From Nitrospira sp. UBA2082 (GTDB lineage Bacteria > Nitrospirota > Nitrospiria > Nitrospirales > Nitrospiraceae), in contig DCZO01000016.1 of NCBI GenBank assembly GCA_002331335.1, positions 74,093 through 138,092 on the forward strand: a stretch of 64,000 bases of DNA. Reading direction: 5' to 3'. Position numbers and translations under genes: made by a program. Shown here in pieces: positions 53,285-62,610 of this stretch. How positions within the stretch are numbered: position 1 is the stretch's first letter; every line of letters starts with the position of its first letter. The notes under the pieces were generated by a model, which saw nothing but the letters and a program-made list of their open reading frames with translations, was not told the origin of the DNA and did no database searches.

Positions 53285-54219
53285 TGCTGCAACCGAAGCT
53301 GAAATCCAAGGTCCGCTGCACCGACCTCGACATCGGAGAAGTCACGCGCGTCGTGCTCGACCCGCTGTCGCACGAGATCAGTCACATCGTGGTCTCCATG
53401 AATGGCAGCGGCGAACGGCAAGTAGCCATGGGTCACGTGCAGGACGTGACCGACGATGCCGTCCAGCTGCGAACGCGGTCGGCGGACATACTGTCCTTGC
53501 CTCCGTTCAAGCGTGAAGACTACGTGACCACGCATGAAGTCGAGATCTCCCACCTGGAAGACAATATCCATGTCACGCCAGGCGAAGTGTTGGTCCCCTT
53601 GCCCGATCTGGAGAAGGACGTCAAGCGCCGGACGTTCTTTATGAACTTCACGCACGTCATCGGGTTCTTAATCGGGCTTCCCATCGCGTATCCCATCCTT
53701 CGGTTTCTCATGCAGCCGATGTATGCAGACTTCGACAATCAGTGGCTGAAAGTCGGGAATGTGAGCAAGATCAAGCAGGAGGATGTCGGCGTGCAGTTCA
53801 AGTACAAGAAAGCAGTCAAGGAAGTGTACATGCCGGTATACGAAATCGAGAAAAATGTCTGGATCCTTCGGGCAACTCCGGAACTGCTTGAGAGAGTCTA
53901 CCAAGGCAAGGACTCCGAATTTCGCGACGCCAGGGGGAAGGCCATCTGGACGAACAAGAAAGAGGTGCCCTACATCGCATTTTCCGGCAAGTGCCCCCAT
54001 TTGGGATGCGGCTTCAAGTGGCGACAGCATAAGACACTCGGACAAGTGTTCCTCTGCCCCTGCCACCTGAGTATTTACGATGCCGGTGGGAAAGTACTCG
54101 ATGGCCCAGCGCCACGCTCACTGGATGCATTGCCCATCAAAGTCTCGGCGGGCGGAGAAGTAGAGATCATTGATATGGAGTTCAAGGCCGGGACGAAGTC
54201 GCAAATCCGAATCGTGTGA
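53284..54219 (+). CDS. Rieske iron-sulphur protein with N-terminal PRC-barrel-like domain
   Basis: A 311-residue protein. Residues 1-80 look like a PRC-barrel: VRCTDLDIGEVTRVVLDPLS and SHIVVSMNGSGERQVAMGHV. A membrane anchor follows at about 118-140. The Rieske domain binds [2Fe-2S] through Cys237 and His239 (CPHLGC) and Cys258 and His261 (CPCH); the extra Cys242 and Cys260 match the disulphide pair. It would oxidise quinol at the outer face of the inner membrane together with the cytochrome b encoded next (four-base overlap). Chromatophore and ribosome-maturation proteins use PRC domains elsewhere; a fusion to Rieske is unusual to me. Confidence 0.86.
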   Translation: MLQPKLKSKVRCTDLDIGEVTRVVLDPLSHEISHIVVSMNGSGERQVAMGHVQDVTDDAVQLRTRSADILSLPPFKREDYVTTHEVEISHLEDNIHVTPGEVLVPLPDLEKDVKRRTFFMNFTHVIGFLIGLPIAYPILRFLMQPMYADFDNQWLKVGNVSKIKQEDVGVQFKYKKAVKEVYMPVYEIEKNVWILRATPELLERVYQGKDSEFRDARGKAIWTNKKEVPYIAFSGKCPHLGCGFKWRQHKTLGQVFLCPCHLSIYDAGGKVLDGPAPRSLDALPIKVSAGGEVEIIDMEFKAGTKSQIRIV

Positions 54220-55358
54220 AAGCTGACGGCATGAATAGCAAGCATTCGTCTTCTGCAGCGATTCCCGATCATCAGCCGAGCACGACTGAGAAGGTCATTG
54301 CCTTTCTCGATGAGCGTCTTGGCCTGAAGGAAATGCAGGCGAAGATGCTCAATGAGCCGATTCCGGGCGGCTCTCGCTGGGCCTACGTGTTCGGCTCCGT
54401 CCTGTTGTTCATCTTCATCATGCAGGCGGTGACCGGTACGTTGCTCATGTTCTACTACGTTCCGACCGCCGACCACGCGTATGACAGTACGCAATACATC
54501 ATTCACAATGTCGATTATGGCTGGTTCCTCCTCAGCTACCATTTCTGGGGGTCCAGTGCGATGGTGGTCTGTGTGTTTGCCCACATGTCCCAGGTGTTTC
54601 TCTGGGGGGCCTACAAGAAGCCGCGAGAGTTGCTCTGGCTTGTCGGTCTCGCCCTGTTCGGTATTGTGATTACCTTTGGCTTCACAGGCTATCTTCTCCC
54701 GTGGGATCAGCGTGCGTTCTGGGCGACGCTCGTGGGTGTCGAGATTCTGGATAAGACGCCGGTCATCGGTGACTTTATCGCGAGGTTTTTGAAAGGCGGG
54801 GCCACTCCCGGGCAGATGACATTGAGCCGGTTCTTTGTCCTCCATGTCATGATTCTCCCTGCGGCGCTGATGGCCCTGGCCGGATTGCATCTCTTCCTAT
54901 TCCGTGTGGCCGCTCCAGCCGGTCCTTTTAGAGGGACGAAGGAGGAGATCAAGGCGAAAACAGACTATTTCTTCCCTCGTCAAATTTGGAAAGACATCGT
55001 TGGTATGGCGTTCGTTTTCGTCGGCATATGCGCCTTGGCCCTCTGGGAGCCGGTCGTGTTGCTAGATAAGGCCACGCCGGACCCCGGAGAATATCATCCG
55101 GAGCCGGAATGGTACTTTCTTTTTTACTTCCAGTTGCTGAGGCTCAAGCTGTTCGCCGGTCAGTTCGGCCAATTCCTGGGTGCCGTTGCATTGCCGGTGG
55201 CGTTCATGGTACTACTCGTCGCCCTTCCATTTATCGATAAGGATCCTGAGCGAAATATTTTTAAACGACCGATCGCCCTCATCACGTGGATTGCAATCAT
55301 GGTGGTGATCGCTCTGTTTACGGTTGCGGCAGTCATCAATCGGGAGTTTTTGGATTAA
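54216..55358 (+). CDS. Cytochrome b of a bc-type quinol oxidoreductase
   Basis: A 380-residue integral membrane protein with eight helices, corresponding to fused cytochrome b6 and subunit IV. The Qo-site motif PEWY appears in EYHPEPEWYFLFYFQLLRL; haem-binding His pairs lie in helices 2 and 4 (LLSYHFWGSSAMVVCVFAHM and SRFFVLHVMILPAALMALAG followed by LHLFLF). It carries two b haems and moves electrons from quinol to Rieske and back to the quinone site. GTG 54216 overlaps the Rieske stop; ATG 54231 is an alternative start. Confidence 0.93.
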   Translation: MKADGMNSKHSSSAAIPDHQPSTTEKVIAFLDERLGLKEMQAKMLNEPIPGGSRWAYVFGSVLLFIFIMQAVTGTLLMFYYVPTADHAYDSTQYIIHNVDYGWFLLSYHFWGSSAMVVCVFAHMSQVFLWGAYKKPRELLWLVGLALFGIVITFGFTGYLLPWDQRAFWATLVGVEILDKTPVIGDFIARFLKGGATPGQMTLSRFFVLHVMILPAALMALAGLHLFLFRVAAPAGPFRGTKEEIKAKTDYFFPRQIWKDIVGMAFVFVGICALALWEPVVLLDKATPDPGEYHPEPEWYFLFYFQLLRLKLFAGQFGQFLGAVALPVAFMVLLVALPFIDKDPERNIFKRPIALITWIAIMVVIALFTVAAVINREFLD

Positions 55359-55380
55359 GTGATCGTCATGCGCGGTGGTT

Positions 55381-56385
55381 ATGGCTGAAGAACGCGAATC
55401 GATGTCTCCGACTCAGATCGGGTTCGGCATCCTGTGGCCGGCCTGCTGGACGGGCATTCCGATCAAGGCCGTGTTTGCCGTTATGGTTATGGCGATGGGA
55501 TTGGTGCATTTCGAAGGCAGATTCGGGCTGGCGTTCTTGATGCTGCTTGCGAGTCCGGCTACCATCTTCGCAGTTCCCATAATCATGGCGATGTATGGCA
55601 CACATTTTGGCGAGGGAATCGGTCTGCCGCTCATCTTCGGACTGTCCATTCCCGTCGATATTTGGGCGTTGGGAGTTGTCGGCCAGACGTTTTTCCTCGA
55701 ACGACTACGGAAAGAACCGCCTCATGATGGGCTCGGGTTTGCGATTTGGTGGAGGACCGCCGTCATTGGCACCTTCTTCCTCCCGCTGCTCTGGTGGATT
55801 GTCAGTCATGTGACAGATATTGCGATTTCCGCCTCGCACTCGATAGCCGAAATGGAGAGGTTGAGGCAGCTCTTTAATACCGGGCTTCCGGTGGCGGAAC
55901 GCATCGGCCTTGAATTGACGATTTGGGGGACGATTTCTTTTATGGTCCTCATGGTGTTAGCCACGATCGGTGTCTCGATCCTTGGACAGTTCATTCGGCG
56001 GATCGCAGAAAGCGCACGCCCGGCGGGTGAAAATTATCAAGGACTCATCACACGCTGGGATTTGATGCGCGTGCCGGCCGATCAGGGACTGATGATGGCG
56101 TCGCTGGCGGGAATCGGTGTGGTGTTGTCGCTGACTTTTTGGGCGGTGCTTCCCGTGATAACGCCCCACCCACATGAATGCTGTAAGAAGCCCGAGGTGG
56201 CTGTGGAGCCGGTGTTCAAGCCTGCTGAAAGCCTGAGCAAGACGGCGGGACGGCTCGCACAACTGGTTGCGCAGGTTGAGGCAATGGAGCAGCAGAAGGC
56301 GGAAGCGAAGGACCAAGAGGACAAGGGCAAGGAAAAGGCTGGAGGCGGGGCCGTGTCGAATGCCCCTGCCACGACGAAACCGTAA
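55381..56385 (+). CDS. Unassigned polytopic membrane protein of the complex III cluster
   Basis: A 334-residue protein with about six membrane helices and a C-terminal soluble tail rich in Lys and Glu (EAKDQEDKGKEKAGGG) that may be coiled. Between the last helix and the tail lies a His/Cys cluster, HPHECCKK, which could bind metal. I know no family for it; it sits between the cytochrome b and second bd-like genes with gaps of 22 and 16 bases, so it is probably a structural or cofactor-handling part of the same complex. Starts with MAEERESMSPTQIGFG at ATG 55381. Confidence 0.75.
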   Translation: MAEERESMSPTQIGFGILWPACWTGIPIKAVFAVMVMAMGLVHFEGRFGLAFLMLLASPATIFAVPIIMAMYGTHFGEGIGLPLIFGLSIPVDIWALGVVGQTFFLERLRKEPPHDGLGFAIWWRTAVIGTFFLPLLWWIVSHVTDIAISASHSIAEMERLRQLFNTGLPVAERIGLELTIWGTISFMVLMVLATIGVSILGQFIRRIAESARPAGENYQGLITRWDLMRVPADQGLMMASLAGIGVVLSLTFWAVLPVITPHPHECCKKPEVAVEPVFKPAESLSKTAGRLAQLVAQVEAMEQQKAEAKDQEDKGKEKAGGGAVSNAPATTKP

Positions 56386-56401
56386 TTTACGAGGTGATGA
56401 G

Positions 56402-58261
56402 GTGAGTGCCATACAACAGGGGGTCAAAACGATTCAACGGGCTCTCCCGGCCGTTAATGCTCAGGGAGCGTGGCTCGCAGGTCTCTTGTTGGCGGCGGGA
56501 TGGTTCGCCCTTCCTTCAATCGGGATTGCGGCGGAAGGGACCGCGGCCGGTCCGACTGAGTATCGCGATATTCCGTATATCGGCGCTCGGAACATCATCT
56601 GGGTTGTTGCACAGTTGCACCTGCTGTTGGCTGGGTTCGTCTTAGGTGTGCCGATCTTCGCGTGGTTGTGCGAGGTCATCGCCTGGCGAGGGGGAGAAAA
56701 GCGCTACGACAAGCTGGCCAAGGAGTTTACCAAACTCCTGACGTCCGCCTATGCCACGACGGCGTTGTTCGGGGGCATTCTGTTGTTCCTCTTGGTGGCG
56801 TTTTACCCCAAGCTGATGAATTATTTGACCGACGTCTTTTTCCCGTCCTTCTTACTCTACTGTCTCCTGTTCCTGCTCGAAACCGCGACGCTTTATCTGT
56901 ATTGGTACGGGTGGGATGCGATGCAGGAAGGACGGAAGAAATCGCTGCATGTGTTTCTGGGGTTCCTGCTCAACTTCTTTGCCTTGTTCATCATGATCGT
57001 GCCCAATGCCTGGGCGACGTTTCAGGCCAGTCCCGTCGTCATTGCTGAAGGCACGGCGTTCGAACGAGCCTGGGCTGCTACGTGGAACCCCACCTGGTGG
57101 CCGATCAATATCCATCGGCTGATCGCGAACGTTGTGTTGGGTGGATACATCTGCGGAGCCTATGCCGGAGTTCGGTACTTGTCCGTGAAGAGTGCGGAGG
57201 ATCGAGAGCATTACGACTGGATGGGCTATGTCGGCAATTTCATCGGGGTATTCGGCCTGTTGGCCCTGCCGTTCGCCGGGTACTGGCTGATGCGGGAAAT
57301 CTATCAGTACAACCAGCAGATGGGCATTACGCTGATGGGCGGCTTCCTGTCCTGGCTCTTCATCCTCCAAGCCATGCTGATTGGGGTCCTGTTTCTTGGG
57401 TCGAACTACTACTTCTGGTTGGGGATTACGTATCGCATTCCCGGGTCGGAGGCAAAGTACCGGAAGGCCATGCTGATGATGCTGGTCAGTCTGCTCCTCT
57501 GTCTTGCCGTTTGGATGACGCCACACTCCTTGGTGGCCAGCATCGAAGAGGCTCAAAAAATGGGAGGTGCGCACCATCCGCTGCTGGGTGTGCTCGGCGT
57601 CATGTCAGCTAAAATGACGGTATCGAACCTCATGATTCTGATTACCTTCATGAGCTTCGTCATGTATTGGCGCGCGGGTAAACAAGACACAGCCGGATGG
57701 GCGGCATTTGGGAAAGCCGTTATGGGCGCTATCCTGGTGTTGGCGAGTATTGCCGTCATCGTCCTCGGCGTCTGGGGATACTTTGTCCCGGCGATCGTCC
57801 GTATCAATTACTTCTCCACGTCTCAGGTGTTGATCGTGATCTTTGTCATACTGACGATCACGCCGCTGACGGCACTCCTGCTCAAGAGCGCCAGAACGAC
57901 GACAGAAATGGTCTGGGGCAGTATGCCTCCACGGGCGGGATATTCTCTTGTCCTGAATGCCGTGATGGTCATCCTCCTGATGACACTCATGGGCTATGCG
58001 CGGTCGTCATCCCGCGTCCATTGGCATGTGTACGGGGTCATGCGTGATACGTCGCCCTATGCCTATTCCCCGGCGCTGGGCAGCGCCTCCCTGATCATGG
58101 CCTTCTGTACATTTTTCTTCTGCATTCTTGTGGCGTTTATCTTCTGGGTGGCCACGATGGGGGATAAGTATAAAACCGCCGCAGGAGCCGGAAAGGGAGA
58201 TTTACCTCACGGTATTCCGGCAATGGCTGGAGGGGCGCCTGACAAGGGACCGCAGGGATAA
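56402..58261 (+). CDS. Cytochrome bd-like oxidase subunit I paralogue (second copy)
   Basis: A 619-residue protein with about 14 membrane helices, homologous to the product at 50679. Shared landmarks: WVVAQLHLLLAGFVLGVPIF, PINIHRLIANVVLGGYICGA and EHYDWMGYVGNF, where the two proteins align almost word for word. Both His sites are kept. The C-terminal part has extra helices (SLVLNAVMVILLMTLMGYAR) not obvious in the first copy. GTG 56402 follows GAGGTGA and excludes a basic run upstream in the same frame. Two different bd-like subunits in one cluster suggests a heterodimeric membrane module. Oxygen reduction is not proven. Confidence 0.83.
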   Translation: MSAIQQGVKTIQRALPAVNAQGAWLAGLLLAAGWFALPSIGIAAEGTAAGPTEYRDIPYIGARNIIWVVAQLHLLLAGFVLGVPIFAWLCEVIAWRGGEKRYDKLAKEFTKLLTSAYATTALFGGILLFLLVAFYPKLMNYLTDVFFPSFLLYCLLFLLETATLYLYWYGWDAMQEGRKKSLHVFLGFLLNFFALFIMIVPNAWATFQASPVVIAEGTAFERAWAATWNPTWWPINIHRLIANVVLGGYICGAYAGVRYLSVKSAEDREHYDWMGYVGNFIGVFGLLALPFAGYWLMREIYQYNQQMGITLMGGFLSWLFILQAMLIGVLFLGSNYYFWLGITYRIPGSEAKYRKAMLMMLVSLLLCLAVWMTPHSLVASIEEAQKMGGAHHPLLGVLGVMSAKMTVSNLMILITFMSFVMYWRAGKQDTAGWAAFGKAVMGAILVLASIAVIVLGVWGYFVPAIVRINYFSTSQVLIVIFVILTITPLTALLLKSARTTTEMVWGSMPPRAGYSLVLNAVMVILLMTLMGYARSSSRVHWHVYGVMRDTSPYAYSPALGSASLIMAFCTFFFCILVAFIFWVATMGDKYKTAAGAGKGDLPHGIPAMAGGAPDKGPQG

Positions 58262-58289
58262 ATGCAGGGAGTTTTGAGTTCTACATTGT

Positions 58290-58320
58290 GAGTGTTGAGT
58301 TAACAACTAACACTCAGCAC
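58290..58320. repeat. Hairpin with ACTCAGCAC word between cytochrome genes
   Basis: GAGTGTT (58290-58296) pairs with AACACTC (58309-58315), followed by AGCAC. The word ACTCAGCAC is shared with the repeat at 20031-20057. It may partly separate the upstream and downstream halves of the cluster. Confidence 0.55.
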
Positions 58321-58337
58321 TAATAATTAGAGGGCAT

Positions 58338-58961
58338 ATGAGTGAAGTCGCGCAACTACAGCTAATTGCACTGTCGATTGTGGGGATGGGGATTCTGATC
58401 CTCCTCTTCATTAAGGCGGTATTTATTCGGGTCACGGGATTTGTCTTCATCGTGTTGGGGTTGTTTTCGCTCATGTCCCTGGCAGTCCCTCAGTTGGCCT
58501 CTCTCCCTCCGGCGGAGGAAAAGATTGATATCGCCAGCATCAAAACCCCGACCGACATTGCCGCCATCGGACAGACGGTGTTCTTCAGTAAGGGGCAGTG
58601 TGCGCTGTGCCACTCCATCGGTCCTAGCGAGTCCGCCCGTTGTCCCGACTTAAAAGGAATTGGTGCCAAACTGAGCAAGGATTTTCTCTATGAAAGTCTG
58701 ACGGATCCCCAAGCCTTCGTTTATAAAGACTACCGGCATGGAGGGGTGCCAAAGGAATATCCTGCGACGATGCCTCGCATTGACAAGGATCCGATCGGAC
58801 TCTCGAAAAATGAAATTTTGGCCGTTATCGCATTTCTTCAACAGATGAGCGGGGAGCCGATTTCCGTCAGCCTCTCGGATCTCGAAATGCCGGGCAAGGC
58901 TCCTTCAGCTCCGGTGAAAGCAGCCGAATCCGCGCTCGTCGCGGACGTGCATACGAATTAG
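58338..58961 (+). CDS. Membrane-anchored c-type cytochrome, monohaem
   Basis: A 207-residue protein with two N-terminal helices (about residues 6-26 and 30-50) and a cytochrome c domain with CALCH at about residues 92-96. A likely axial Met lies in PATMPRIDKDPIGLS. The layout resembles the cytochrome at 52481 but without the coiled coil. It would be attached to the membrane complex encoded by its neighbours and pass electrons to periplasmic carriers. ATG 58338 follows AGAGGG. The next gene is nine bases downstream. Confidence 0.87.
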   Translation: MSEVAQLQLIALSIVGMGILILLFIKAVFIRVTGFVFIVLGLFSLMSLAVPQLASLPPAEEKIDIASIKTPTDIAAIGQTVFFSKGQCALCHSIGPSESARCPDLKGIGAKLSKDFLYESLTDPQAFVYKDYRHGGVPKEYPATMPRIDKDPIGLSKNEILAVIAFLQQMSGEPISVSLSDLEMPGKAPSAPVKAAESALVADVHTN

Positions 58962-58970
58962 GAGGAATCC

Positions 58971-59687
<717 letters not shown>

Positions 59688-59739
59688 GGACGCAGTGCAG
59701 TATGGATGGGCGTAGGTGTGTAGGGAGAATGAGGCCAGC

Positions 59740-60567
59740 ATGAAACCGGGGAATCAGATGATAAAAGAGGTCCTGCGGAATGGGACGGCCGCAATTGTGG
59801 CCATGATAATCGGCGGAGCATCCATCGGCTACGCACAGGAAAGCGTGTCGGTCCGGGCTGCGCTGACGACCGGTGGCCTGCCCCTGGAAGACCCCAATGC
59901 CGCAGTCTGGAGCAGCGCGCCGCCTGCTACGTTTCCCATGTCGCCACAAGTCCATTGGCAGAATCGTATCCAGGAAGTCACGGTGAAGGATGTCATCGTG
60001 CGGGCTTTGCACGATGGTAATCAGATGGCGGTCCTGCTGGAATACGCCGATCCGACGCAGGACCCGGATGATGCCGCGGCACTTGAGTTTATGGTGGGCG
60101 ACAAGAAAGCGCACTTTGCCCATGGTCAGCCCATGCTGCAAGTCGAGGGCGGACCAGTCAATATTTGGTTTTGGAAAAATAAGACAGACAAGGGCGTCGA
60201 CATGAGCGCGAAAGGCTTTGGGACACTGAAGCCGCAGGAACATCAAGACGTGAAAGCCAAGGGCGCCTATTCAAACGGGACCTGGAAAGTCGTGTTTTCC
60301 AGGAATTTGTCGACCGGTCATCCTGAAGAGGATGTGCAAATTACCCCTGGAAACTTCATCAGTATCGCCTTCGCCGTCTGGGATGGCCGAAAGGATGGCG
60401 CGGGAGAGCTCGTTGAGAAAGGTTCGCAAAAGGCGGTCTCCTCCTGGTGGTATTTCCGAGCCGATGCTCCGCCGGATTATTCCGGCTATATGTACGCGGC
60501 AATCGCTGCGGCATTGGCCTTGGGCTTTCAGTTTGTCCTGATCCGAAAACTCAAGAAAGGGCAGTGA
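59740..60567 (+). CDS. Ethylbenzene dehydrogenase-type haem b protein (gamma-subunit-like)
   Basis: A 275-residue exported protein with a signal peptide ending ASIGYAQES and a C-terminal membrane helix (YMYAAIAAALALGFQFVLIR). The domain in between matches the EB_dh family: WSSAPPATFPM, VKDVIVRALHDGNQMAVLLE, YADPTQD, GPVNIWFWKN and a WKVVFSRNLSTG stretch. EB_dh proteins bind one haem b through Met and Lys and act as electron exit of molybdenum enzymes, such as the gamma subunit of nitrite oxidoreductase. No alpha or beta subunit is encoded nearby, so here it may be an electron link for the bd-like/complex III module. Confidence 0.85.
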   Translation: MKPGNQMIKEVLRNGTAAIVAMIIGGASIGYAQESVSVRAALTTGGLPLEDPNAAVWSSAPPATFPMSPQVHWQNRIQEVTVKDVIVRALHDGNQMAVLLEYADPTQDPDDAAALEFMVGDKKAHFAHGQPMLQVEGGPVNIWFWKNKTDKGVDMSAKGFGTLKPQEHQDVKAKGAYSNGTWKVVFSRNLSTGHPEEDVQITPGNFISIAFAVWDGRKDGAGELVEKGSQKAVSSWWYFRADAPPDYSGYMYAAIAAALALGFQFVLIRKLKKGQ

Positions 60568-60569
60568 GC

Positions 60570-61595
60570 ATGAAGGCGGCACGGTTGGGTGTCATGGGAT
60601 TCGCAGTGGGGGTGATCGGCGGAGTGGCGTTGCTGATCGGAGGCTGCGCCAATGAACAGGAAAAGCGCGGGCACGAACTGTACACCCACTATTGTAGCGA
60701 CTGTCACGGCGAGAGTGGCAAGCAGAACGAGGGGTTTAACTGGTCGTCCATGCCAGACCCGAAGCCGAAGGATCTCTCCAATAAGGGAGAAATGAGCACC
60801 TTCAAGGACGAGGAGCTTTTTGCCACCATCTCACGCGACATGCTGGACACCAGCGAAGAAGGCGGAGATGAAATTGGGGACGACGATTTCGCGGTGCCCA
60901 CGATGCCAACGTTCAAATATACGCTGTCCGAGGATGAATTGTGGGCGATCGTTGGGCACGTGCGCACCCTCCATGGAATGAAGATGGAATACAACGTCGC
61001 CGCGCGCAAGACCTCACTTGAGGAAGCGCTGAAGGCCGCGCAGACCAAGTTTGAGCAGGCGAAGCAAGCATATGAGGCGGCGGAAAAGAAAGCCAGCGAT
61101 GAAGCGGAGAAGAAAAGCGAGGAGTTGAAGAAAGACGTCGAGGTGGATGAATCCGCCTATGCGGATGAACAGGCCGCCATGGGACAGGCCAAGAAAGAAC
61201 TGGATGCGGCCCAGGTCGCGTTGAACAATTTTTCGACGAGACCAGGCAAAGGCGTGAGCGTACCCAGGCCGGATTTGAAGACTCCTCCGGCGCAGGTCGC
61301 CCAGTTGGTTGAGCGCGGGAAACGGCTCTATGAAAATAAATATGGCTGCAACGCCTGCCACAATGTTGGTGGCGAGGGTGGCAAGATCGGTCCGGCCCTA
61401 GACCGGGCGGGATTCCGACTGAATGCTACGTGGGTCTATCGGTGGCTGAAGAATCCGCAGGCGATGGATGCCCACACGCGCATGCCGGCGTTGGGGCTCA
61501 ACGATGCGGACGCCAAGGCCGTCACCATGTATGTGGAGACCTTGCGGGCTGCGAAGACCGAGCCTGCCGAGGAGAAGCCTGTCGAAAAGCCATAG
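60570..61595 (+). CDS. Dihaem c-type cytochrome lipoprotein with coiled-coil insert
   Basis: A 341-residue lipoprotein with lipobox IGGC (Cys near residue 26), a first haem site CSDCH near residue 45, then a long charged coiled coil at about 150-235 (LEEALKAAQTKFEQAKQAYE..., AQAALNNF end), and a second haem site CNACH near residue 263 followed by KNPQAMDAHTRMPALGL with the likely axial Met. The coiled coil may span a distance or dimerise. It is the last gene of the cluster and ends two bases before the stop codon of the convergent ubiA gene. Confidence 0.88.
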   Translation: MKAARLGVMGFAVGVIGGVALLIGGCANEQEKRGHELYTHYCSDCHGESGKQNEGFNWSSMPDPKPKDLSNKGEMSTFKDEELFATISRDMLDTSEEGGDEIGDDDFAVPTMPTFKYTLSEDELWAIVGHVRTLHGMKMEYNVAARKTSLEEALKAAQTKFEQAKQAYEAAEKKASDEAEKKSEELKKDVEVDESAYADEQAAMGQAKKELDAAQVALNNFSTRPGKGVSVPRPDLKTPPAQVAQLVERGKRLYENKYGCNACHNVGGEGGKIGPALDRAGFRLNATWVYRWLKNPQAMDAHTRMPALGLNDADAKAVTMYVETLRAAKTEPAEEKPVEKP

Positions 61596-61597
61596 CC

Positions 61598-62491
61598 TTA
61601 ACCGGACAGCCCGGCGAGCAATCCAATAAGCACGGCGACCCCAACCCATACGTGCGCACGGAACATGGCGAATGCTTGCGCAGGGGCGATCGATCCTCGT
61701 AGTTGCCAGACCTGCATGGAGAAGAACAGGCCCAACCCGAGCAATGTGGTGTAGTAGGCCCATCCGATTCCAACCAACCAGCCGGCAGTCCCCAAGAGAA
61801 ATAGCATGGTGATGAAGGCCGTCCCCACGCCCAGGCCGATCGACGGTCCAAAGAACAGGGCTGCGGACTTGACTCCAATACGCCGATCATCTTCTTGGTC
61901 TTGGATGGCGTAGATCGTATCGTACGCGACCGCCCACGCCGCCGTCGCAGCAAAGAGGCACCAGACCGGCGCATCGAGTTGCCCTCGCACAGCCGCCCAG
62001 GCCATCACCGTTCCCCAGCCGAAGGCGACACCCAGCACGGCTTGCGGAACATGAATCCATCGTTTGGCAAATGGGTAGAGGGTTGCCAGCAACAGGGCAA
62101 CGGGAGCGAGCCACAACACGATGGGATTCAGCAGGAAGAGGAGGCTGCCGGCCAGCAGTAACAGCAGACCGAGCAGCATGAAGGCATGGGGACGGTGTAG
62201 TTCCCCGGACGCGAGCGGGCGGGTCTTGGTTCTGGCGACTTCCCGATCGAATGATTGATCGGCAAGGTCATTGAGGATGACCCCGGCGCTTCGCATCAGG
62301 AACGACCCGGCGACGAAGACGGCCAGGAGATGCATCGGAGGGAACCCTCCCGAGGCTAGGACCAGCGCCCACAGTGTCGGAAGCAGTAAGAGATACGTCC
62401 CGCTTTGGTTATGCAAACGGATCAGCCGCCCAAGTGCGGACCAGGGCACACCCGACGGAGTTGAAGACGCTGGCCACGAGCCCGTTGTCAT
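61598..62491 (-). CDS. ubiA: UbiA-family prenyltransferase (4-hydroxybenzoate octaprenyltransferase-like)
   Basis: A 297-residue membrane enzyme with about eight helices and two Asp-rich motifs: NDLADQSFDREVARTKTRPL (first) and DTIYAIQDQEDDRRIGVKSA (second), as in 4-hydroxybenzoate polyprenyltransferases. It joins a polyprenyl chain to an aromatic ring for quinone synthesis. Nitrospira-type organisms use menaquinone or related quinones, so the acceptor is not certain. It faces the respiratory cluster, which would use its product. The start at 62491 gives MTTGSWPASSTPSG, a longer N-terminus than usual. Confidence 0.87.
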   Translation of the reverse strand: MTTGSWPASSTPSGVPWSALGRLIRLHNQSGTYLLLLPTLWALVLASGGFPPMHLLAVFVAGSFLMRSAGVILNDLADQSFDREVARTKTRPLASGELHRPHAFMLLGLLLLLAGSLLFLLNPIVLWLAPVALLLATLYPFAKRWIHVPQAVLGVAFGWGTVMAWAAVRGQLDAPVWCLFAATAAWAVAYDTIYAIQDQEDDRRIGVKSAALFFGPSIGLGVGTAFITMLFLLGTAGWLVGIGWAYYTTLLGLGLFFSMQVWQLRGSIAPAQAFAMFRAHVWVGVAVLIGLLAGLSG

Positions 62492-62610
62492 GACCCAGAC
62501 GTTAGCCGCTGGGAGAGAGGCTTGTCAATTTCCCTGATCAGTGGTGCAGGTCGCGATTGTCCTCATGGTCCGATTTCGGTATAACCAACTGGGTAAAGGA
62601 GTGTGTTCAT

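Noticed and set aside
56267..56401. Extension of the second bd-like protein by 45 basic residues
   Set aside because: It overlaps the previous gene, is Arg-rich, and GTG 56402 has a good ribosome-binding site.
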